Of a stretch of DNA of 64,000 nucleotides, positions 8,990 to 17,904 are shown one piece after another (position 1 is the first letter of the stretch; every line of letters starts with the position of its first letter). The notes beneath the pieces are model-generated. The model did not search any database. It was not told where the DNA came from and saw nothing but the letters and a program-made list of their open reading frames with translations. Source of the DNA: VXYL01 sp965203685 (GTDB lineage Bacteria > Pseudomonadota > Gammaproteobacteria > Pseudomonadales > Azotimanducaceae). A program made the position numbers and the translations under genes. Location: NCBI GenBank assembly GCA_965203685.1, contig OZ241908.1, positions 1,984,001 to 2,048,000 on the forward strand, in the 5' to 3' direction.

Positions 8990-9040
8990 CCGCGCTCCGT
9001 CCAGTAACGAGCGGCGAGCAACCAGAAGGAACCGAAACGC

Positions 9041-9808
9041 GTGGCAGACGGCAAGATCCGCGAACTCCCCAAGGGCTACAGCGATACCCCCGTGATCCCC
9101 GGCACGACTTGGCGCGTGCATGACATCGACCGGCCATCGCCGCCGGTGGTGGAGCCGCCGACCTCGTCCACCCAGGAGCGTGCGGGACGCCCGCCATCCG
9201 ACGCGGTCGTGCTGTTCGATGGAACCAGCTTGGACGCGTGGGCGGGTAGGGACGGCGCCGCCGCGTGGAACCTGGTCGACGGCGATGCGATGGAGGTCGC
9301 GCCGCGTACCGGCAACATCCAGACCAAAGAGTCCTTCGGCAGTTGCCAACTGCACGTCGAGTGGAGTGCGCCGACGGAGATCTACGCGGACAGCCAAGGT
9401 CGCGGCAACAGCGGCGTGTTCCTGCTCGGGCTATACGAAGTGCAGGTTCTCGACGGGCACGAGAATGCGACCTATGCCGACGGCTTGCCGGGCGCGGTCT
9501 ACGGCCAGTATCCGCCGCTCGTCAACGCCTGCGTACCGCCCGGCGCGTGGCACGTCTACGACATCGTCTTCGAGACGCCCGAATACGAGGGAGACGCGTT
9601 GGTCGCCCCGGCGTTCATGACCGTGCTCCACAACGGCTTGATCGTTCAGCATCGACAGCAGATGCAGGGACCGACGAGTCACCGCCAGCTTGCCAGCTAC
9701 GACAAGCCGCACGGTCCGGCCGCTCCGCTAGTGCTGCAGGACCATGGGGACCGGGTCCGCTTCCGGAACATCTGGATCCGTCCGATCGCGAGTTTCCTGG
9801 CGACGTAG
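9041..9808 (+). CDS. DUF1080 (3-keto-disaccharide hydrolase-like) protein
   Basis: A 255-aa protein whose residues from about 58 match the DUF1080 fold: VVLFDGTSLDAW, then GRGNSGVFLLG, EVQVLDGHENATY, and a terminal HGDRVRFRNIWIRP strand. DUF1080 is a concanavalin-like beta-sandwich; some members hydrolyse 3-keto-glycosides. Unlike many family members there is no signal peptide; the N-terminal 50 residues are polar and proline-rich. Its 3' end overlaps the convergent small membrane protein gene by 81 nt. The actual substrate is unknown. Confidence 0.85.
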   Translation: MADGKIRELPKGYSDTPVIPGTTWRVHDIDRPSPPVVEPPTSSTQERAGRPPSDAVVLFDGTSLDAWAGRDGAAAWNLVDGDAMEVAPRTGNIQTKESFGSCQLHVEWSAPTEIYADSQGRGNSGVFLLGLYEVQVLDGHENATYADGLPGAVYGQYPPLVNACVPPGAWHVYDIVFETPEYEGDALVAPAFMTVLHNGLIVQHRQQMQGPTSHRQLASYDKPHGPAAPLVLQDHGDRVRFRNIWIRPIASFLAT

Positions 9809-10105
9809 CGCGCTCGGCGGGTGCGGCCGGTAGGGGCGGATCTCCCGAATCCGCTGTTCCCAGGCTGCGGCTGCCAATGGCCCCATCACGGCGAGAGCGA
9901 GCACGAAGACGCCGTACTCTTCGAACGCGCTGCCCAAGTACCCCTCCGCGATCGCGAGACCACCGAGGTACAAACCAGCCGTCGATTTGACCGACCAACT
10001 TAACGGTGCGGCCTTGCCAGGTCGGGCGGTCGGCGCGCTAGCGAGCCGACCGCACACCACCGCCGCCAGCACGGCAACCATCGTAGCGATGAAGATCAGC
10101 AGCAC
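9728..10105 (-). CDS. Small membrane protein downstream of ddl
   Basis: A 125-aa unrecognised protein starting with GTG at 10105, only 3 nt after the ddl stop, which argues for translation in that operon. Two or three hydrophobic segments are visible (about 1-20, 40-60, 63-85), followed by a charged, Arg/Pro-rich cytoplasmic tail with EQRIREIRPYRP. The tail coding region overlaps the end of the convergent DUF1080 gene by 81 nt, so the last residues are shaped by both frames. No function is proposed. Confidence 0.6.
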   Translation of the reverse strand: MLLIFIATMVAVLAAVVCGRLASAPTARPGKAAPLSWSVKSTAGLYLGGLAIAEGYLGSAFEEYGVFVLALAVMGPLAAAAWEQRIREIRPYRPHPPSALRRQETRDRTDPDVPEADPVPMVLQH

Positions 10106-10108
10106 GCT

Positions 10109-11056
10109 CTAGACCGGTTCGGCTCCGCGTCGCCGCGCGCTCTGTACCAGCCGATCGGCGAGTTCACCGAAGTCGATGCCGAGTGCGGCGCAGGCGTCCG
10201 GGTAGAGGCTTGTCGGCGTCATGCCCGGCAGGTTGTTGACCTCCAGGAGGCAGACTTCGTCGCCGACTACGAAATCAGCCCGTGAAAGATCCCGCAGCCC
10301 GAGGCAACGGTGCGCCCGCAGCGCGTAGTCCTCGAGTGCTTGCAGCGTCGTGGCCGGCAAATCGGGCGGGATGACGTGCTCGCTCTTTCCCGGCGTGTAG
10401 CGGTTGACGAAGTCGTACCACTCGCCGGCGGCGACGGCGATCTCGATGACGGGCAGGGCGATCGGTTCACGGCCATGTTCGTCAAGCACGCCGACCGTGA
10501 TTTCCCGGCCCGCGATGTACCTTTCGACCAGGACGCCGTCGCCGAAGGCAAGGGCTTCCTGCAGCGGCGTGGCGAGCGCTTCGCCCGCTGCCACCGGCGT
10601 TACGCCGAGGGCCGAGCCTTGCCGCAGCGGTTTCACCACGACCCCCGGGTGCGGGGAGCCGAAGTCGGCCAGGATCCGGGACTCTGCGGTCGTGACCGAG
10701 GTGCCGGCTACGATGAAGAGATCGTCCGCGACCGGCAGGTTCCCCGCGCGAAACAGCGCCTTGGCGACATGCTTGTCCATGGCCACGGCGCAGCCGCGAA
10801 CGTCGCTGCCGACAAACGGCAGCCCGAGCATCGTCAGCAGGCCTTGGATCGTGCCGTCTTCGCCAGGCGGTCCGTGCAGGACGGGGAAGACCACGTCCGG
10901 CGCCATCTCGCCGAGTGTGCCGATGAGGCCGCCATCGACTTCGACCACCGTCACATCGTGACCACGGCTCTCGAGGGCACCCGCCACGCCGGCGGCGGAT
11001 GATCGGGAGACCGAGGCTTCGGCGGAGTTGCCACCCGCCAGCACGGCGACCTTCAC
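10109..11056 (-). CDS. ddl: D-alanine--D-alanine ligase
   Basis: Ddl joins two D-alanines with ATP for peptidoglycan precursors in the cytoplasm. The GTG start at 11056 overlaps the stop of the upstream peptidase gene (GTGA) and gives 315 aa, the normal size. Visible features are MKVAVLAGGNSAEASVSRSS at the N-terminus, VFPVLHGPPGEDGTIQG, the ATP-grasp VVVKPLRQGSALGV and the metal-binding LLEVNNLPGMTPTSL near the C-terminus. It is not in a mur/fts cluster here, resembling a stand-alone ddlA-type location inside a GNAT/peptidase operon. Confidence 0.95.
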   Translation of the reverse strand: MKVAVLAGGNSAEASVSRSSAAGVAGALESRGHDVTVVEVDGGLIGTLGEMAPDVVFPVLHGPPGEDGTIQGLLTMLGLPFVGSDVRGCAVAMDKHVAKALFRAGNLPVADDLFIVAGTSVTTAESRILADFGSPHPGVVVKPLRQGSALGVTPVAAGEALATPLQEALAFGDGVLVERYIAGREITVGVLDEHGREPIALPVIEIAVAAGEWYDFVNRYTPGKSEHVIPPDLPATTLQALEDYALRAHRCLGLRDLSRADFVVGDEVCLLEVNNLPGMTPTSLYPDACAALGIDFGELADRLVQSARRRGAEPV

Positions 11057-12981
11057 GACGACAGGGCGCTTGCGTTCGCGATGGCGACATCCACGAGTCC
11101 CGGCGCATCGATGCCGAAGACGCGCGCGAAGAAAGCGTATTCCGCCTCGATGGCACGCCGCCGATTCTCGGCGCGCCGAAATCCGTGCCCTTCGCCGTCG
11201 AAAACCTCGTAGGCCACGGGGATGCCCTTGTTCACGAGTACGTCGCGCATCGCTTCGGCTTGGTTCGGGGGCACGATTCGATCCTCGGTGCCCTGGAAGA
11301 AGATCACCGGGCAGTTCAGACGGTCGACGTGGTTGACCGGCGAGCGCTCTCGCAGGGTCGCCGTGTCGCCGACCAAGGTGCCGAGGTAGCGCGACTCGAA
11401 CTTGTGCGTATCCCGGTCGAGCGCGACGAGGTCGCCGACGCCGTAGTGGCTGGCACCGGCGCGAAAGACATCGGTGAAGGCGAGCGCGGCGAGGGTCGTG
11501 TAGCCGCCGGCGCTGCCACCTCGGATTGCCACCCGGGCCGGATCTGCACGCCCGGCCGCGACTAGGTGGCGGACGCACGCAACGCAATCGGCGATGTCGA
11601 GTTGCCCCCAGCGGCCGTTCAGACGCGTCCGGTAGTCCCGGCCGTAGCCGGTGCTGCCCCCGTAGTTGACATCAGCGACCGCCCAGCCGCGCGAGGTGTA
11701 GTACTGGACGCTCCAGCCGAGGTCGGGGCTCGCGCTCGATGTCGGGCCGCCGTGGGTGGTGATCAAAAGGGGAGGGAGTTCGTCGGTCAAGCCGTCGTGC
11801 GCGCCATTGCGGGGTGGGTAGAAGTAGGCGTGGGCTTCGCCGTCCTGCCCATCGTCGGTGGACCGAAAGCTGATCGTCTCCGCCACGGAGATCACGTCGT
11901 TGGGAATCCGATGTGCATCCGGCTTCGCCACGGTGACCGTCGTGCGCGTATCGAGCTTGAGTTCCTCGACGCGACCCGGTTGGTCCGGGTAGCCGGCGAC
12001 GAAAGCCACGCCAGCCGGGGTGCGGGTCAATGCGGCGTAGGAGCAGCAGCCGTCGTGTAGCGGGCTGGCAAGGCCTTGTTCGACGTCGATGACCACCAAG
12101 GCCGACTGGCCCTTCTCGACACGTCGCGCGACAACGTGGCTGGATCCCACCGGTACGAAATAGGACGCCGCGAATTGCCAGGCGGGGCCGGCGTATTCAG
12201 CGTCGTCCGCCAGCACGCAGTACACGCCGGACGGATCGTAGGCATGCAGGTTCCAGTAGCCGCTGGCATCGGATGCGAACAGCAGCCGTTCGCCGTGCCA
12301 AGTGGGCTGCACGATCGATTCCGTCGCACCGCCCGCGACGATGGTTTCGGCGCTCAAACCGTGCCCGTCGTACTCCGCGACGACAAGCTGCGTACCGTCC
12401 CAGGGCATGTTCGGGTGGTCCCAGACAAGGAAGGCGATCCGCCTGTTGCGTCCGCTGTCCGTAGCATGCTCAAGCCGTGGCGCAGCGTAGAAGTCGTGGC
12501 CGGCGTGCAGGACCGTTGCCGTCCCGGTCGCGATGTCGATCCGGACCAGGTCATTGTCCGGTTCGTCGGCACCGGGGCGCTGACGCTCGCGAACGGCCAG
12601 CAGGGCATCGCCTGCTGGGGCGAGATCGGCGTAGCGGCTCGTGTCCTCGGTGATGCGTCGCACACCGCGATCCCCGACCGTGACGGCGTAGATGTCTTGG
12701 TCTGCGAAGTTCACGAAGTAGCCGACGCCGTCGGCGACGCAGAACGCGCCGCCGCCGTACTCATGCACGCTGCTGCGGGGATTGAAAGGGGCCGGCGTCA
12801 GCTCCGTGCTCGTGCCCGCCGCGTGATGGATGAGTGTGCCGCGGCCGCCTTCTTCCGGCCGCGACTCGATCCAGTACAGGGCGTCACCGTGCGCGGCCAG
12901 GGCGCCGTAGCCCCGCGAGGCGGCGGTGACAACGTCCGCGTCGATCGGCGATGGCCAAGCACCGTAACCGCGCCTCGTCAT
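11053..12981 (-). CDS. S9 family serine peptidase (prolyl-oligopeptidase-like)
   Basis: A 642-aa cytoplasmic peptidase. Residues 1-370 look like the beta-propeller region, with repeated short strands; 380-642 are an alpha/beta-hydrolase domain. The nucleophile lies in RGGSAGGYT (Ser490), an oxyanion-type HGGPTSSASPDLGW segment is at about 410, the acid is in FQGTEDRIVPP and the histidine in GEGHGFR. No signal peptide is seen. Such enzymes cleave short peptides after proline or act as acyl-aminoacyl peptidases; which applies here is not clear. Both ends overlap neighbours by 4 nt (GNAT upstream, ddl downstream). Confidence 0.93.
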   Translation of the reverse strand: MTRRGYGAWPSPIDADVVTAASRGYGALAAHGDALYWIESRPEEGGRGTLIHHAAGTSTELTPAPFNPRSSVHEYGGGAFCVADGVGYFVNFADQDIYAVTVGDRGVRRITEDTSRYADLAPAGDALLAVRERQRPGADEPDNDLVRIDIATGTATVLHAGHDFYAAPRLEHATDSGRNRRIAFLVWDHPNMPWDGTQLVVAEYDGHGLSAETIVAGGATESIVQPTWHGERLLFASDASGYWNLHAYDPSGVYCVLADDAEYAGPAWQFAASYFVPVGSSHVVARRVEKGQSALVVIDVEQGLASPLHDGCCSYAALTRTPAGVAFVAGYPDQPGRVEELKLDTRTTVTVAKPDAHRIPNDVISVAETISFRSTDDGQDGEAHAYFYPPRNGAHDGLTDELPPLLITTHGGPTSSASPDLGWSVQYYTSRGWAVADVNYGGSTGYGRDYRTRLNGRWGQLDIADCVACVRHLVAAGRADPARVAIRGGSAGGYTTLAALAFTDVFRAGASHYGVGDLVALDRDTHKFESRYLGTLVGDTATLRERSPVNHVDRLNCPVIFFQGTEDRIVPPNQAEAMRDVLVNKGIPVAYEVFDGEGHGFRRAENRRRAIEAEYAFFARVFGIDAPGLVDVAIANASALSS

Positions 12982-13499
12982 ACGAGTGCCGTCCTCTCGT
13001 CGATGGCGGCCCAGCGCTCGTGGTCGCGCCAGGCGCCGTTGATGAACAGGAACTGCCTAGACAGGCCCTCGCGCTCGAAACCGCAGCTCCGCACGAGGCG
13101 AATGGACGGCGCATTGGCCGGCTGGATGTTCGCTTCCACCCGGTGCAGGCCGAGTTTGCGGAATGCATGGGCCTTCACCTGCAGGAGTCCCTCGCGCATG
13201 TAGCCCTTGCCGGCATGCGCTTGCGCGGCGTAGTAGCCGAGCGAAGCGGAACGGAACGAGCCGCCGATGACGTTGTTGACGTTGATCACGCCGACGATCT
13301 CGTCGGACTCCTGGAGGCAGACGACATAGCCCTCGTGGTCGTCGCGTTGAGTGCGCCTGAGATACGCCCTGAACATGTGCGTGGTGAGGGGGGGCGTGAT
13401 CCACGGCGAATGCAGTTCGCGGCTGGACTCGGCCAAGGCGAGCATCTCCTTGCGGTCACCGCTAGTCACAGCCCGGATGTAGGTACGCTGGTCGCTCAT
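12978..13499 (-). CDS. GNAT acetyltransferase, RimJ-like
   Basis: A 173-aa GNAT-fold acetyltransferase of the ribosomal-protein-alanine type. The acetyl-CoA binding region reads GYYAAQAHAGKGYMREGL, followed by AHAFRKLGLHRVEANIQPAN and the SIRLVRSCGFEREG helix, all typical of RimJ/RimL-like proteins. The ATG at 13499 overlaps the stop of the upstream membrane-protein gene, and its own stop overlaps the S9 peptidase start, so it lies in the middle of a tightly coupled operon. The protein acceptor is not predictable. Confidence 0.92.
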   Translation of the reverse strand: MSDQRTYIRAVTSGDRKEMLALAESSRELHSPWITPPLTTHMFRAYLRRTQRDDHEGYVVCLQESDEIVGVINVNNVIGGSFRSASLGYYAAQAHAGKGYMREGLLQVKAHAFRKLGLHRVEANIQPANAPSIRLVRSCGFEREGLSRQFLFINGAWRDHERWAAIDERTALV

Positions 13500-13837
13500 G
13501 GCGTACCGGTGTCGGGGCGGTTGCCGGCCTCGACATCGGACGCCTTCTGTCTGCGTTGGCGGCCTTGGCGTGCCGTCTCGAGTACGAAAATCTCCCAGAT
13601 CGCCGGCGGGATCAAGCCGATCCCGACGATCAGCAGGTGCACGGGGTGGAGTTGCCAGCCGTTGTCGTACAGCCAAAAGCCACGCAGATCGAAGTGCAGG
13701 TCGGTCCAGCCGATCAGGCCGAACGTCGCGAGGGCCACCCCTATGGTCAGCAGACCGTAGCGGACAAGATACCGAGCGGATGTGGGAGCGGCGGGCATGT
13801 TGTCGATCGGACAAGCGTGTAAGGCGAACCGGCGCAT
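13496..13837 (-). CDS. Small membrane protein, unrecognised
   Basis: A protein of 113 aa (or 100 aa if the internal ATG at 13798 is used). Two hydrophobic segments are clear: YGLLTIGVALATFGLIGW and HLLIVGIGLIPPAIWEIFVL, separated by an aromatic loop with WTDLHFDLRGFWLY. A basic tail follows. No strong ribosome site favours either start. The stop overlaps the GNAT start (ATGA), so it is part of the leftward operon that ends with ddl. The family was not recognised. Confidence 0.65.
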   Translation of the reverse strand: MRRFALHACPIDNMPAAPTSARYLVRYGLLTIGVALATFGLIGWTDLHFDLRGFWLYDNGWQLHPVHLLIVGIGLIPPAIWEIFVLETARQGRQRRQKASDVEAGNRPDTGTP

Positions 13838-13876
13838 TCTCGCACGGAACCACGTCCTCGGGAGCCTTGGGAGGGG

Positions 13877-14824
13877 TCAGGCATTCCCGCCTAAGACAGG
13901 GCCACCGCCGCTGCCCGCGCCAGCGAAAACGTAGGCCGCACCGCGCTGGCGCATCCACGCCGCGGCGAACGCGCGGGCGTCGTAGCGTCGTTCCACGGAG
14001 CCAGGCGGGGCGGCCGGGTCGTTGACCAGCACCGTACCGTCGTCGATGCCGCGCAGGAGGACCAAGTGGCCCCCGGTCGCGGGCATCGGGCTGTTCGGCA
14101 ATTCTCCGGCCTGAAAGCGGATGCTGGCCACAACGGGAACGTGGGCACCCAGTGCTTCCTGGACGTCCGTCCAGGACGAGATGAGCTCGACACCGCCTAG
14201 CCAGCCTCGTCGCGCTGCGGCCCACAGGTTCTGGGGCCAGACCCCGCACAGGCCGGTCGGTCGATGCACCGCACTGCTCACGAAGGCGCGGAAATCGGCG
14301 TCGTCGGCGATCCCGAGCGCCATGGCCGTGGCCGTCGGCGAGCAAGCTTGGCGGCTGATGGCCGCATCGAGCGTGGTTTGACTCAAGGCAGGAGCGCTGA
14401 ACACGGGGGTGTCACTCGGCACGGCTATCGGGGGCTCGATGGCGCGGGGCCGAATGCTGACGGTGAGCAGGTACACGTCCGGCGCACGGGCGCGGCACCT
14501 GAGGCTTAAGCGAACCCGGGCGAGGTCGTGCGTGGTGTCGAAATAGTCCACGGGGACGTCCACCCCGTGGCCGCGTGACCACATAAGCGCCCTGGCCCGA
14601 TGGCCGAAGGCGGCGGTTTGGAACCGGCCGGCGTCGCAACGCAGTTGAAACGCGAACCGCTGCTGGGTCGACGTGCTGGCGAATCCGGCGGCTATGATAT
14701 GGCCGGCTGGGACATCCGGGAGGTCGATGGTCGCGTGCGCGGTGCCGAGGCGCCACGGTGCGGTGCCGTCCACCGCCAGGGGATAGTTGACTCCCGGCGA
14801 TGCGAACCGAACGGAGTAGGTCAA
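13877..14824 (-). CDS. C39-like papain-fold peptidase
   Basis: A probable cysteine peptidase of the C39-like family. An N-terminal beta-rich region of about 150 residues precedes the catalytic domain. The nucleophile is in SRQACSPTATAMAL, the histidine in GGHLVLLRGI and the third residue in VNDPAAP. No signal peptide is apparent. The start is uncertain: the frame stays open to an ATG at 14947, but that would overlap the divergent glutaredoxin-like gene, so the TTG at 14824 is preferred (315 aa). Stand-alone members of this family are often called peptidase C39; the substrate is unknown. Confidence 0.75.
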   Translation of the reverse strand: MTYSVRFASPGVNYPLAVDGTAPWRLGTAHATIDLPDVPAGHIIAAGFASTSTQQRFAFQLRCDAGRFQTAAFGHRARALMWSRGHGVDVPVDYFDTTHDLARVRLSLRCRARAPDVYLLTVSIRPRAIEPPIAVPSDTPVFSAPALSQTTLDAAISRQACSPTATAMALGIADDADFRAFVSSAVHRPTGLCGVWPQNLWAAARRGWLGGVELISSWTDVQEALGAHVPVVASIRFQAGELPNSPMPATGGHLVLLRGIDDGTVLVNDPAAPPGSVERRYDARAFAAAWMRQRGAAYVFAGAGSGGGPVLGGNA

Positions 14825-14828
14825 CCCA

Positions 14829-15098
14829 TTGGTCAGAACGCCGGAATCCTTCCTTGAACTTCTGGTCACGGCGTCGTGCAGCCGCTGCGACGACGCCTTG
14901 GATTGGCTGCTCAGTATGCCAGAACTCGCTGGCCGCACGTTGGTCACCCGGGACGTGGTGGACGACGAGGCCTTGCTGGACAGCTACGGGGAACGGGTAC
15001 CGGTGTTGCGCGTCGGGCGCGCGGAACTCGACTGGCCGTTCGACGCCGAAGCGCTGCGTCGCGCGTTGGATTCAAGGGGGTCGGCGCCGCGAGCTTAA
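14829..15098 (+). CDS. Glutaredoxin-like protein (DUF836 type)
   Basis: An 89-aa thioredoxin-fold protein. After ten residues the first strand ELLVTASCSRCDDALDWL carries a CxxC pair, then TLVTRDVVDDEALLDSYGERVPVLRVG matches the glutaredoxin-like DUF836 family, where the VPVL turn is the cis-proline loop. It would act as a small cytoplasmic thiol redox protein. The likely start is a TTG at 14829 preceded by AGTAGG; this leaves only 4 nt to the start of the divergent C39 gene. Confident on fold, less on start. Confidence 0.8.
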   Translation: MVRTPESFLELLVTASCSRCDDALDWLLSMPELAGRTLVTRDVVDDEALLDSYGERVPVLRVGRAELDWPFDAEALRRALDSRGSAPRA

Positions 15099-15108
15099 GC
15101 CCGCACAT

Positions 15109-15903
15109 TCAAGCTGCGAACGGCTCGGGCAAGCGGAAGAAGCGGGCCGCGTTGCCGTGTGTCAAGCGCTCGATGGCCTGAGGTTGCGTGCCCCGGCACT
15201 CGGCGACGCGCCGGGCCACCCAGGGGAGGAACGCGGGCTCGTTGCGCCGGGAACGCGGTCGTGGCGTCAGCGTGCGCGGCAGCAGATAGGGCGCGTCGGT
15301 CTCGATCATCAGCTTGTCGTCGGGGATTCGCGGCACGAGGCGGGCGAGGTCCTGCCCGCGGCGCTCGTCGCAGACCCAACCCGTGATGCCGATGTGCCAG
15401 CCATCGTCCAAGTAGCCTTCGAGGTCCTCGGCGGTGCCCGTGAAGCAGTGGATGACGCAGTCGCAGAGGTCGGCGCGGTACTCGGCGAGAATCGCCCGCG
15501 TGTCGCCGCCGGAGTCGCGGTCGTGCACGAAGAGCGGCTTGCCGGCTTCCACCGCCAGTTCGACCTGGCGCCGAAACACGGCGCGCTGCTCTTGGCGAGG
15601 TGAATAGTCGCGGTAGTAGTCGAGGCCGGTCTCGCCGACGGCGACGACCTCCGGACGACCGGCGAGGCACGCCAACTCGTCGGCCCAGCCGGGCCGGACA
15701 TCGCCGGCGTCGTGGGGATGGACGCCAGCGGTGGCGAACAGTGCCGTTGTCGGTTCGGCGAGCGCGATCGCGGCGCGGCTGCCCTGGACGCTCGTTCCGG
15801 TGACAACGATGGCCGCGACGTCGGCGGCGTGCGCACGGTCGAGCACCTCCTCGCGGTCGTCGGCGAAGGCGGGATTGGTCAGATTGGCGCCGATGTCGAT
15901 CAC
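15109..15903 (-). CDS. tatD: TatD family metal-dependent deoxyribonuclease
   Basis: A 264-aa TatD hydrolase, close to E. coli TatD (260 aa). It begins with DIGANLTN, the form found in true TatD rather than the DSHCHL of YcfH/YjjV. Other conserved parts are AGVHPHDAGD, GETGLDYYRDYS, FVHDRDSGGDT, CVIHCFTGT and IETDAPYLLPR, giving the metal-binding His/Glu/Asp set. Family members are 3'-5' exonucleases for single-stranded DNA/RNA. The GTG at 15903 overlaps the slt stop (GTGA), showing coupling to the transglycosylase gene upstream. Confidence 0.95.
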   Translation of the reverse strand: MIDIGANLTNPAFADDREEVLDRAHAADVAAIVVTGTSVQGSRAAIALAEPTTALFATAGVHPHDAGDVRPGWADELACLAGRPEVVAVGETGLDYYRDYSPRQEQRAVFRRQVELAVEAGKPLFVHDRDSGGDTRAILAEYRADLCDCVIHCFTGTAEDLEGYLDDGWHIGITGWVCDERRGQDLARLVPRIPDDKLMIETDAPYLLPRTLTPRPRSRRNEPAFLPWVARRVAECRGTQPQAIERLTHGNAARFFRLPEPFAA

Positions 15904-17876
15904 GGAATCCGGCGTTCGTGTTCCGCGAGTACGCTGCGGGTCTCCCCAAGGAGCCGATCGTAGATGTGGTTGAAAGCGATGACGCCCTTGACGTAGTCGC
16001 GCGTTTCGCGGAACGGGATGCGTTCGATCCACACATCCGTTGGCATGCCCTCGGCCTCCCTGACCCAGCGCTTCAGGCGGTGCTCTCCGGCGTTGTAGGC
16101 CGCGGCGACCAAGGCCCGGTGGCGGTTGTGCCGAGCCATCAGGGCCGCCAGGTGATGCGAGGCGAGGTGGACGTTGGCATCGGGGTCGACGAGGTCGCGG
16201 TTGCTCGGTGTGCCGACGCGAAGGCGGTTCGCGATCAGCCGCGCGGTGGACGGCATCAACTGCATCAGGCCGCGGGCCCCGGCCACCGAGACCGCTTTGG
16301 GGTTGAAGGCGCTTTCCTGGCGCGAGACGGCGAGCAGAAACGTGACGGGCAGGTTCACATTGGTCGCGTGGCGACGGTAGATGTTCAAGTACGGCGTCGG
16401 GAAGCGGAAAAGCACCATGTCCAGCAACTCGGCATCGCGGGCACCGAAGATCGCCTGCTCGATCCAGCCGATCCGACTGGTCAGTTCGACGAGGAGACGT
16501 TGCTGCGTGCCATCGAGGGTGCGCGCCGCATACCGCCACTCGCGACGGGCATTGACCAAGTCGCCCACCGCGTGCAACTCCACCATGCGCCGAACCGTCG
16601 CGACGGCGAGAAGGGCTCGTTCCGCGCTCGGGTCGTTGCGCGGCGGCAAGGCGTTGAGCGCCGGCGTCGCACCGATGCGGTCGGCCGCCAGGAAGCCGTA
16701 GTAGTTGCGGCTGGCTGCGGCCGCGGTCAGGTGCTCCCGGCCGGCGGGGTCGCCCGTGGCGTCGAGCGCCCGCCCGAGCCAATAGCGCCACTCGGGCGTG
16801 GCGTGCAGGGCTGCCGGCAATGCGGCGACCCACCGCGCTGCGGCTTCCCAGTGCTGGTGACGAATCAAGGCCTGCGCGATGTGTTCCACCGCGGCGGTCG
16901 AGAAGTCTGCCGGGCCATCCGCCGGCACCGCACCGCCATCGGCGCTAGCTGCGGTCAGCCATTCATGGATGTATCCCTTGTCGGCGGGCGAGAATGCGTA
17001 CTCGTCCGCGGCCTTGCGCCACAGATCGAATGCGCTCTCGGGTTGGTCCTCGGCGTAGCGTAGGAGGCCGTGGCGAAGCGCGCGGCGTCCGCCGTCGGTG
17101 TCGGGGAACCTCCCCATCGAGCGCACGTTCCGGGGGCGGACGTGCGCGTCGTAATAGAGCCGGCCGGCAGCGGCGTTTGCCGAGTTGAAGAAACGGAGCA
17201 GGTAGCGCCCGAGGCTGACCTCGTTGGCGTCGAGCGCGAGTGCCAGCCTCTCCCACACCGCGTCCTGATCGAGGTGACCGCCGGCGATCCAAACCTCGAA
17301 CAGGGGGTCGCATGTCTTCGGCTGCGACTCCGGCGCAACCCAGAGATCGCGAACCTGCTGGAGCGCAGCCTCGCGCTCCCCCGACCGGTACAACGCACGA
17401 ACATAGTTGCATCGCGCGGAGGCGCTTTCGCTGGGTTCGTAGTTGTCGAGATAGACGTTCCACCGACCGCGTCGGACCTGGGCATTCAACCACTGCCGGT
17501 AGAACCGTTCGCCGATGGGCGACTCTGCGAATTCTGTGCGCAGTTCGTGGGCACGTTTTGCGCCCATGGTCGAAACGCGGCCCTGGGCTTGGTAGTAGTC
17601 GAGGTAGATCTTCAGCGGGTAGTCGGCGAGTTTCGCGGCCGTGCGCCGGAACTCGCGGCTGCGGCCGGCGCGCAACGCCGCGACCGCGCGCTTGTAGTCG
17701 AGCCGGGCGTCGTAGAGTTCGTCTTGGTCTAAGAGCGGTTCGAGTCCCCCGGGGTCGCCGGCTGCGTGAGCGTCAGGCGCACAAACTAGCGCGACGACCG
17801 TAACCGCCAGTGCGGACAGTCTTGGGCGGGACCGGGACTTAGAGACCTTGCGTTTGGCGAGCACCGTCCATGGCAC
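15900..17876 (-). CDS. slt: Soluble lytic murein transglycosylase
   Basis: A 658-aa periplasmic muramidase of the Slt70 type that cleaves peptidoglycan glycan strands to 1,6-anhydro products. The GTG at 17876 follows a GAGGGG ribosome site and yields a signal peptide (about residues 10-36, ending ...PDAHA). A long superhelical alpha-domain (about 45-490) precedes the lysozyme-like domain, with the catalytic Glu521 in SRQESAFNP and the motifs GLMQLMPSTA and AAYNAGEHR. Downstream tatD is coupled by a 4-nt overlap. The frame is open further upstream but without a signal-peptide logic. Confidence 0.95.
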   Translation of the reverse strand: MPWTVLAKRKVSKSRSRPRLSALAVTVVALVCAPDAHAAGDPGGLEPLLDQDELYDARLDYKRAVAALRAGRSREFRRTAAKLADYPLKIYLDYYQAQGRVSTMGAKRAHELRTEFAESPIGERFYRQWLNAQVRRGRWNVYLDNYEPSESASARCNYVRALYRSGEREAALQQVRDLWVAPESQPKTCDPLFEVWIAGGHLDQDAVWERLALALDANEVSLGRYLLRFFNSANAAAGRLYYDAHVRPRNVRSMGRFPDTDGGRRALRHGLLRYAEDQPESAFDLWRKAADEYAFSPADKGYIHEWLTAASADGGAVPADGPADFSTAAVEHIAQALIRHQHWEAAARWVAALPAALHATPEWRYWLGRALDATGDPAGREHLTAAAASRNYYGFLAADRIGATPALNALPPRNDPSAERALLAVATVRRMVELHAVGDLVNARREWRYAARTLDGTQQRLLVELTSRIGWIEQAIFGARDAELLDMVLFRFPTPYLNIYRRHATNVNLPVTFLLAVSRQESAFNPKAVSVAGARGLMQLMPSTARLIANRLRVGTPSNRDLVDPDANVHLASHHLAALMARHNRHRALVAAAYNAGEHRLKRWVREAEGMPTDVWIERIPFRETRDYVKGVIAFNHIYDRLLGETRSVLAEHERRIP

Positions 17877-17904
17877 TGGGGAACCCCTCGAGTCGTATTT
17901 GCGC

